Shown piece by piece: positions 58,503 through 64,000 of a stretch of 64,000 nucleotides of DNA (positions within the stretch are counted from its first letter, which is position 1; each line of letters begins with the position of its first letter). The notes below the pieces were generated by a model. That model did not search any database, was not told where the DNA came from, and saw only the letters and a program-made list of their open reading frames with translations. Source of the DNA: Streptomyces cupreus (GTDB taxonomy: Bacteria; Actinomycetota; Actinomycetes; Streptomycetales; Streptomycetaceae); assembly GCF_014257025.1 (NCBI RefSeq), contig NZ_JACMSF010000042.1, positions 1 to 64,000 of the forward strand. The letters are read 5' to 3'. A program made the translations under genes and the position numbers.

Positions 58503-59111
58503 ATGACGGCAGGGTGGTGTACTCGCACGATCAGGGCCGCGGTGTTCGCGGCCGTGTGCGTGCTGCTCGCCGCCCTGGGTCACGTCCTGATGTCCGGCAG
58601 CCATGTGCCCGCGTGGGCGCTGGCCGCCGGTGTGGCCGCGACGAGCGCCGTCGGCTGGCTGCTGGCCGGACATGAGCGGGGGCTGCCGCTGATCGTGACG
58701 GTCGTGGTGGCCGCGCAGACGGGGTTGCACTCGGCCTTCTCGTGGGCGCAGTCGGCTTCCGGCCCGGCACACGAGCACTCCATGGACATGAGCCACATGG
58801 CGCACATGGACCACATGAGTGCCGATACGGCCGCCCCGGCGTCGTCCTCACCCGGCATGCTCGCCGCCCACCTGCTCGCCGCCCTGCTGTGCGGCCTGTG
58901 GCTGGCGTACGGCGAGAAGGCCGCGTTCCGCATCCTGCGGGCCGTGGCCGGCTGGCTGGCCGCACCGCTGCGCCTGCTGCTCGCCCTGCCCGCGCCGCCG
59001 GAGCGTCCACGCCTGCGCGTGGGCCGACGCCGCGCGGACCGCGTGCCCCGCCTCCTCCTCGCCCATGCGATCACCTCTCGGGGTCCACCAGTGGGGCTCG
59101 CTGTCGCCTGA
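58503..59111 (+). CDS. Met/His-rich membrane protein, possible copper-binding
   Basis: A 202-residue protein with four to five hydrophobic segments (AAVFAAVCVLLAALGHVLM, WALAAGVAATSAVGWLLAG, LPLIVTVVVAAQTGLHSAF, and GMLAAHLLAALLCGLWLAYG). Between the third and fourth is HEHSMDMSHMAHMDHM, a dense His/Met cluster like those that bind copper(I) or silver outside the membrane. The ECF sigma gene follows 141 nt downstream in the same direction. Its role in copper handling is inference. Confidence 0.82.
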   Translation: MTAGWCTRTIRAAVFAAVCVLLAALGHVLMSGSHVPAWALAAGVAATSAVGWLLAGHERGLPLIVTVVVAAQTGLHSAFSWAQSASGPAHEHSMDMSHMAHMDHMSADTAAPASSSPGMLAAHLLAALLCGLWLAYGEKAAFRILRAVAGWLAAPLRLLLALPAPPERPRLRVGRRRADRVPRLLLAHAITSRGPPVGLAVA

Positions 59112-59252
59112 CGACAGCCGGCGCTGACGGCCGCCCTACGGCCGTATCCCCACTCACTTCACCGGGTCGCGGACCGCCGCGCCTGTCTGTGCCGTGTCCT
59201 CGCGTGCCCGCACGCCTGCGGTCCGGACTCCGGACGACCCGAAGGACATCAG

Positions 59253-59879
59253 GTGATCGCTCCTGCCGTGCCGAAACCGGCGGCGTCCCACGGATCCACC
59301 TCCCTCGACGAGTCGACGACCGCGTGGGCGCTCGCCGCCCGGGCCGGTGACACGGCCGCCGTCGAGCACTTCGTGCGCGCGCTCCACCGCGACGTGCTGC
59401 GCTATGTCGCCCACCTGTGCGCCGATCCCCAGGCTGTGGACGACCTCGCGCAGGACACCTTCCTGCGCGCGCTCGGCAGCCTGCACCGGTTCGAGGGCCG
59501 CTCCTCGGCCCGCTCCTGGCTGCTGGCCATCGCCCGTCGCGCGGTGATCGACGGCTACCGCCGCGCGTCGGCGCGCCCGCGTCTGTCCGACGTACCGGAC
59601 TGGCAACTGGCCGTGGAGAACGCCCAGCCGCGAGGCCTGCCCGGGTTCGACGACGGTGTCGTCCTGCTCGACCTGCTGGGCTCCCTGCCCGACGAGCGCC
59701 GGGAGGCGTTCGTGCTCACCCAACTGCTCGGCCTGCCCTACGCGGAGGCCGCCGAGCTGAGCGACTGCCCTGTCGGCACCGTGCGTTCACGCGTGGCGCG
59801 GGCACGGGCGACGCTGCTGGATCTGCTCGACGAGAGTGAGGAGGGCACCCTTTCGTGCAGCCGTGCGCCTAATGCATAG
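59253..59879 (+). CDS. ECF RNA polymerase sigma factor
   Basis: A 208-residue ECF sigma factor with region 2 (FVRALHRDVLRYVAHLCADPQAVDDLAQDTFLRAL) and region 4 (LPDERREAFVLTQLLGLPYAEAAELSDCPVGTVRSRVARAR). The short tail has a Cys. No anti-sigma gene follows, unlike most ECF loci. GTG at 59253 has GAAGGA 8 nt upstream. With the metal-binding-type membrane protein ahead of it, a metal stress role is possible. Confidence 0.92.
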   Translation: MIAPAVPKPAASHGSTSLDESTTAWALAARAGDTAAVEHFVRALHRDVLRYVAHLCADPQAVDDLAQDTFLRALGSLHRFEGRSSARSWLLAIARRAVIDGYRRASARPRLSDVPDWQLAVENAQPRGLPGFDDGVVLLDLLGSLPDERREAFVLTQLLGLPYAEAAELSDCPVGTVRSRVARARATLLDLLDESEEGTLSCSRAPNA

Positions 59880-60202
59880 ATTTGCAGATAGTTGAATATG
59901 AAGGCGAAGTGCTAGAGGTGGGTAAGTGGTCCGCTCGAATGTTTCAACTGCCTGACAAGTGGCTGTACTTGGGCATGAGCGCCCCGATGATCTCGCATCC
60001 TGAGATGTTTCTCTGAGGCCCTTGATCGCGCATGTTCATTCATTCAGTCTGATCAGGCGGGGAGATCACCGCTGCCTGCCGGAGCGAGCCGTCCGGCAGT
60101 TCTGCGCAGTGGTTTGGGGCGGGGGGAATCCGAAAGCTACGACTGGCCTATTTGTCGTTCCACGGGAACGCTGTCAAGCAAAGCTGAGGGAGATTTTCAG
60201 GT
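59880..60202. promoter_or_regulatory. Gene-free region before argG-type operon
   Basis: These 323 nt are clearly richer in A+T than their surroundings, with no credible gene. The end carries GAGGGAG, the ribosome-binding site for argG, and the upstream part should contain its promoter. No ARG-box-like palindrome or other recognised operator was found. Confidence 0.5.
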
Positions 60203-61423
60203 ATGACCAAGCCACGCAAAATCGTCCTGGCCTTCTCAGGGGGACTCGACACTTCAGTCATTCTGAAGTGGCTTCAGCTCGAATACGACGCGGAAATCGT
60301 CACGTTCACCGCTGATCTCGGCCAGGGCGAGGAGCTGGAAGCCGCCCGGCACCGGGCCCTGGCGCTGGGCGTCAAGCCTGAGAACATCTTCATCGAGGAC
60401 CTCCGGCACGAGTTGGTGTCCGAGTACGCCTTCCCGGTGTTCCGCGCGAACGCCGCGTACGAGTGGAACTACCTGATGGGCACGCCGATCGCCCGGCCGC
60501 TCGTGGCGAAGCGGCAGATCGAGATCGCCCGGCAGGTCGGCGCCGACGCGGTGGCACACGGCGCGACCGGCAAGGGCAACGACCAACTCCGCTTCGAGCT
60601 GGGCTACTACGCGCTCGCGCCGGACATCCAGGTCATCGCGCCTTGGCGGGAGTGGGACATGGCCGGCCGTGCCCAGCTCGTCGACTTCGCCGACCTGCAC
60701 GGCATCCCCGTCACCAAGGACAAGCGCGGCGGCGCCCCCTACTCGGCCGACGCCAACCTGCTGCACATCTCGTGCGAGGGCAAGGAGCTGGAGGACCCCT
60801 GGATCACGCCGGAGGACGGCGCCTGGGTGCGCACCAAGTCGCCGGAAGAGGCCCCCGACCGGCCGACCACGATCGAGATCGACTTCGTCAAGGGCGACCC
60901 CGTCGCGATCGACGGCGAGGCCCTGGACCCGGTAGCCCTGCTCACCCGCCTCAATGAACTCGGCTCGGAGAACGGCATCGGCCGGATCGACATCGTCGAC
61001 ACCCGGTACGTCGGAATGAAGTGCCGGGGACTTTTCGAAACGCCCGGCGGAACGATTTGGCTGCACGCGCACCGTGCCATCGAATCCATCACGCTCGACC
61101 GCGGCGAAGCGCATCTCAAGGACGAGTTGATGCCGCGCTATGCCGAACTCATCTACAACGGCTACTGGTTCGCCCCCGAGCGGGAAATGCTCCAGGCGCT
61201 CGTCGACAAGAGCCAGGAGCGGGTCACAGGCACCGTGCGCCTCAAGCTGTACAAGGGGAACGTGATTGTCGAGGGCCGTAAGAGCCCGAACTCCCTCTAC
61301 AGCCAGGATCTGGTCACCTTCGAAGAAGGCGGCGGCTATCACCAGCGGGATGCGACGGGATTCATCCGCCTCAACGCCCTGCGGCTGCGGCAGCTCGGCA
61401 ACGTCCTGAAGGACGTGCGCTGA
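60203..61423 (+). CDS. argG: Argininosuccinate synthase, non-housekeeping subtype
   Basis: A 406-residue enzyme joining citrulline (or an analogous ureido compound) with aspartate using ATP. P-loop AFSGGLDTS, ATP/aspartate region HGATGKGNDQLRFE, and YSADANLLHISCEGKELEDPW are visible. Its sequence (KWLQLEYDAEIVTFTADLGQGEELE, KPENIFIEDLRHELV) is like the subtype usual in proteobacteria, not like the Streptomyces arginine enzyme I remember (AVAVDVGQGGEDL). Together with its neighbours this suggests a paralogue dedicated to another pathway. Its stop overlaps the next ATG (TGATG). Confidence 0.92.
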   Translation: MTKPRKIVLAFSGGLDTSVILKWLQLEYDAEIVTFTADLGQGEELEAARHRALALGVKPENIFIEDLRHELVSEYAFPVFRANAAYEWNYLMGTPIARPLVAKRQIEIARQVGADAVAHGATGKGNDQLRFELGYYALAPDIQVIAPWREWDMAGRAQLVDFADLHGIPVTKDKRGGAPYSADANLLHISCEGKELEDPWITPEDGAWVRTKSPEEAPDRPTTIEIDFVKGDPVAIDGEALDPVALLTRLNELGSENGIGRIDIVDTRYVGMKCRGLFETPGGTIWLHAHRAIESITLDRGEAHLKDELMPRYAELIYNGYWFAPEREMLQALVDKSQERVTGTVRLKLYKGNVIVEGRKSPNSLYSQDLVTFEEGGGYHQRDATGFIRLNALRLRQLGNVLKDVR

Positions 61424-62406
61424 TGGCCGAGAAGAAGCAGTTGCTGACGATCGAGGACCTCAGCGCAACTGACGTACGGGACATCGTCGCGGTCGCCGAC
61501 GCCCTGGAGCGGCACGTCCGGAAGTCCGGCCATCTGCCCGCCCTGCTGCGCGGCAAATGCCTGGGCATGATCTTTGACGAGACGTCCCTGCGCACCCGTA
61601 CCGCCTTCGAGCGGGCCATCGGCGACCTCGGCGGCCAGGCGATCCACTACAACGGCGCTGAGGCCCGGGTCGGACGCCATGCCGCGAAGACCGAGCACCT
61701 GCCCGACTTCGTGAACGTGGCGGGCGGCTTCAACGACGTGCTCCTGAGCCGTATCTACGACTACGCGACCCAGGAACAGATCTGCGAGCTGTCCCCGGTC
61801 CCGTTCATCAACGGCATGTGCGACGAGCACCACCCGACGCAGGCGCTGTGCGACTTCCTCACCATCAAGCGGCAGTTCGGCGCCATGGAGGGCATCGACA
61901 TCGCCTTCGTCGGCGACGGCACCAACATCGCCCTGTCGCTCGCGCAGACCGCCGCCAAGGTGGGCGCCCGCCTCACCTGCGCGACGCCCGAGAGAATGGC
62001 GCTGCCCGCCGAACGGACCGCGCACCTGGCCGGATTCACCGCCACCACCGACCCCGAGGCCGCCGTCAAGGACGCCCATGTGGTGGTCGCCGACGCGTGG
62101 ATCCCGATGAACAAGGCGCACGAGGCCGAGCAGCGCCGCGAGATCCTCGCCCCGTATCGGGTCACGCCCGCACTCATGTCCCTGGCCCGCCCCGACGCCG
62201 TCTTCCTCCACAACCTCCCCGCGTACCGCGGCGACGAGGTCGTGCCCGAGGTCATCGACGGACCGCAGTCCGTGGTCTACCCGGAGGCCGTCGCCCGCCT
62301 GCACATCGCCCGCGCCCTGCTCCTGTTCTGCCTGCGACCCGACTGGGCGGAGCTGGTGGCGGCGACGGAGGCCGACTTCGACAGCCGGCTCGGTGAGCTC
62401 TCGTGA
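61423..62406 (+). CDS. Atypical ornithine-carbamoyltransferase-like enzyme
   Basis: A 327-residue transcarbamylase. The carbamoyl-phosphate motif is SLRTR (55-59; normally STRTR), HPTQ is intact at 137-140, but the amino-acid-binding loops differ: WIPMNK at 226-231 replaces the W-x-SMG loop, and FLHNLP at 261-266 replaces HCLP, with Asn264 in place of the catalytic Cys. It should transfer carbamoyl to an amine, probably not ornithine. Flanked by argG and argH types, it could feed a ureido amino acid to be turned into a guanidino product. Confidence 0.9.
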   Translation: MAEKKQLLTIEDLSATDVRDIVAVADALERHVRKSGHLPALLRGKCLGMIFDETSLRTRTAFERAIGDLGGQAIHYNGAEARVGRHAAKTEHLPDFVNVAGGFNDVLLSRIYDYATQEQICELSPVPFINGMCDEHHPTQALCDFLTIKRQFGAMEGIDIAFVGDGTNIALSLAQTAAKVGARLTCATPERMALPAERTAHLAGFTATTDPEAAVKDAHVVVADAWIPMNKAHEAEQRREILAPYRVTPALMSLARPDAVFLHNLPAYRGDEVVPEVIDGPQSVVYPEAVARLHIARALLLFCLRPDWAELVAATEADFDSRLGELS

Positions 62407-63806
62407 CCGCCGACGAACTGGCGCTGGCCGCACGGCGCATGGACGCCATCGGCACCAGCGGGCACTACGACCGGCGCCTCGCCCGGTACGACATCGCCGT
62501 CTCGCGGGCGCACGTCACGATGCTACTGGAACAGGGGATCGTGCCGGCCGGGGCCGCGGCCGGTCTGCACCGCGGGCTCGACGAACTCGCCGAGGAGATC
62601 CGCTCGGGCGCCGACCCGCTCGACCCCGCCGCCGAGGACGTCCACACCGCGATCGAGCAGTACCTGGAGACCCGGATCGGCACCGACGCGGGCTGGCTCG
62701 GCACCGCGCGTGCGCGCAACGACCTCGCCGTCACCGCGCTCCGGCTCTGGATCCGCGACCAGGTGAGCGCGCTGACCGGGAAACTGCTGGAACTGGCGCG
62801 GGCGCTGGCCGCGCAGGCCGAGCGGCATGCCGCGACCGTCATGCCCGGGTTCTCGCACCTCCAGATCGCGCAGCCGGTCACCTTCGGGCATGTGTGCCTG
62901 GCGTACGCGGAGGCGTTCCTGCGCGATGCCGAGCGGCTGCGCTTCGTACGGGCCCTGCAGGACGACTGCCCCATGGGTTCCGGGGCGCTGGCCGGCACCG
63001 GCTTCCCGATCGACCGGGACTCCGTGGCGCGGAGACTCGGGTTCGGGCGTCCGACGGCCAACTCCCTGGAGAGCGTGGGCGATCGGGGCTTCGCGCTCGA
63101 CTTCCTGAGCGCCGGTGCCTCCACAGCCCTCGATCTGTCGAGGTTCGGCGCCGAGCTCGTGTTCTGGTCGTCCCAGCCCGTAGGCCTGATCTCGCTGCCC
63201 GACGAACTGGTCAGCTCGTCCTCGGCGCTGCCGCACAAGCGGAACCCGGACGCGGCGGAGCTGGTGCGTGGCAAGACCGGCCGGGTCCTCGGCAATCTCC
63301 ACGCGCTGCAAGCCGTGGTGAAGGGGCTGCCCCTGAGCTACTTCAGGGACCTCCAGGAGGACAAGGAGCCGCTGTTCGACACCGCCGACACGCTGGCGCT
63401 GTCCCTGGACGCCGCGATCTCTCTCGCGGCCCTGATGCGGCCGAACACCGACGCCATGCGGGGTGCCGCCGACCTCAACTTCATCACCTCCGGCGATCTG
63501 GCCGACCGGCTGACCCGCGAGCAGCGGATCCCTTTCCGTGAAGCCCACCATCTGGTCACGGAGCTGGTGCGCCTCGCCGAGAAGCAGGGCTGCTCGCTGG
63601 GCGAGCTGCCGCTCGCGGCGCGGCGCGAGATCGACCCCCGGCTGGCCTTGGAGGACTGGCCGGACATCACCGTCGAGGCATCGGTCGCCTCCCGCGACAG
63701 CCAGGGCGGCACGGCACCGAGCCGCGTGCGGGAGGCAGCCGTACAACTGCGCACGAGGATCGACGAGTTCAAGGACATCGAGTACGAGACGGGGGACGAC
63801 CGATGA
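62403..63806 (+). CDS. argH: Argininosuccinate lyase
   Basis: A 467-residue member of the fumarase/aspartase superfamily. It has the TARARNDLAVTALRLW block (usual HTGRSRNDQVATD-like; here shortened), SHLQIAQPVTFGH, and the signature SSSALPHKRNPDAAELVRGKTGRV, where the standard is GSSxMPxKxNP. It would release fumarate, leaving a guanidino compound. Divergence at the signature suggests a pathway-specific version. GTG at 62403 overlaps the carbamoyltransferase stop, and its stop overlaps the next gene (ATGA). Confidence 0.9.
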   Translation: MTADELALAARRMDAIGTSGHYDRRLARYDIAVSRAHVTMLLEQGIVPAGAAAGLHRGLDELAEEIRSGADPLDPAAEDVHTAIEQYLETRIGTDAGWLGTARARNDLAVTALRLWIRDQVSALTGKLLELARALAAQAERHAATVMPGFSHLQIAQPVTFGHVCLAYAEAFLRDAERLRFVRALQDDCPMGSGALAGTGFPIDRDSVARRLGFGRPTANSLESVGDRGFALDFLSAGASTALDLSRFGAELVFWSSQPVGLISLPDELVSSSSALPHKRNPDAAELVRGKTGRVLGNLHALQAVVKGLPLSYFRDLQEDKEPLFDTADTLALSLDAAISLAALMRPNTDAMRGAADLNFITSGDLADRLTREQRIPFREAHHLVTELVRLAEKQGCSLGELPLAARREIDPRLALEDWPDITVEASVASRDSQGGTAPSRVREAAVQLRTRIDEFKDIEYETGDDR

Positions 63807-64000
63807 TGGCCGCTGCGGAACTGGCGGAGAACACCGAGCAGTACTGGAAGAACGGCTACACCGTGCTGCGCGGCCTCTACAGCGCCGACGAGATCGCGGC
63901 CTTCCGCGCCGAGTGCGACCGTTTATGGAGCCTCGACGGTCTGGACGACGACCTCAACCTGCGCACGGAGTTCCGGCGCGGACCCGACGGCCGGTTTGTC
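63803..64000 (+). CDS. PhyH-family dioxygenase (N-terminal part, cut by window)
   Basis: Only 66 codons are in the window. ENTEQYWKNGYTVLRGLYSADEIAAFRAECDRLW is the typical start of phytanoyl-CoA dioxygenase-like Fe(II)/2-oxoglutarate enzymes, which hydroxylate amino acids in many biosynthetic clusters. The ATG overlaps argH (ATGA), so it belongs to the operon. Codon 41 (63923-63925) is TTA, implying bldA control. The iron-binding residues lie beyond the window. Confidence 0.8.
   Translation, partial: MMAAAELAENTEQYWKNGYTVLRGLYSADEIAAFRAECDRLWSLDGLDDDLNLRTEFRRGPDGRFV

Noticed and set aside
60022..60315. 97-residue frame overlapping the argG start
   Set aside because: Overlaps the argG N-terminus in another frame, has no family resemblance and no ribosome-binding site.
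1..64000. tRNA or rRNA genes, replication origin, attachment sites
   Set aside because: No cloverleaf with a GGTTCRANTCC arm, rRNA segment, DnaA-box cluster or flanking direct repeat was recognised by eye. A tRNA scan would be decisive.

Overview
The window looks like core chromosome of a Streptomyces species. It has very high G+C with strong third-position bias, GTG and TTG starts, operons joined by ATGA overlaps, and hallmark genes of the genus: bldN with its anti-sigma factor rsbN, a bdtA-like small regulator, rex-hemACD, a class I (archaeal-type) lysS, DUF397/XRE/ATP-binding trios and DUF2637/DUF4232/DUF3558-type proteins. Gene order from about 2 to 18 kb and at argS-lysS resembles the bldN-hem region of S. 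coelicolor as I remember it; this was not checked by alignment.

Layout. 0-4 kb: HAD hydrolase, MFS transporter, AcuC-like deacetylase and a Streptomyces-specific phosphatase-like protein. 4-11 kb, development: bdtA-like regulator with a BldD-type site, a 32-residue bTHX-type ribosomal protein, epimerase, acyltransferase, then leftward rsbN, bldN and a HAD-IB phosphatase. 10.8-17.6 kb, redox and tetrapyrroles: glutaredoxin-like protein, a clear Rex operator, rex-hemA-hemC-hemD joined by start/stop overlaps, then hemB. 17.6-21.3 kb: two leftward lipoprotein genes (one of only 46 codons) sharing a homologous promoter region, a membrane-anchored XRE regulator and an aminotransferase.

21.3-31.8 kb is an accessory island: DUF397/XRE(DUF5753)/ATP-binding trio, a RHH-MazF toxin-antitoxin pair, and a leftward three-gene module made of a 1853-residue STAND (NB-ARC) NTPase with 25 consecutive 42/44-residue TPR units, a CHAT caspase-like protease and an alpha/beta hydrolase. 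A decayed IS982-type transposase lies at its edge. The NTPase and hydrolase genes carry in-frame TTA codons, which places them under bldA tRNA control. This module is the best candidate for a poorly described conflict or regulated-death system.

31.9-43 kb: arylamine N-acetyltransferase, two membrane-anchored XRE regulators (one ending in a peptidoglycan-binding domain, divergent from a secreted peptidoglycan-binding protein), argS, lysS, DUF2637 protein, two lipoproteins, and rtcB beside a free-standing LAGLIDADG protein. 44-56.7 kb: a phosphatase-GNAT fusion, an SDR with a 51-residue membrane protein, MarR and HxlR regulators with oxidoreductase and MFS genes, a flavin monooxygenase pseudogene broken by an internally deleted IS200/IS605 element, FMN reductase, a two-component system and a frameshifted M20 peptidase. 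56.7-59.9 kb: secreted polysaccharide lyase with a LacI-type operator, a Met/His-rich membrane protein and an ECF sigma factor.

60.2-64 kb (right edge, cut off): a tightly overlapping operon of a second-type argininosuccinate synthase, an atypical ornithine-carbamoyltransferase-like enzyme (HNLP instead of HCLP), argininosuccinate lyase and a PhyH-type dioxygenase with a TTA codon. Together they look like the start of a specialised-metabolite pathway making a guanidino amino acid rather than housekeeping arginine synthesis. No rRNA, tRNA, CRISPR array or replication origin was recognised.
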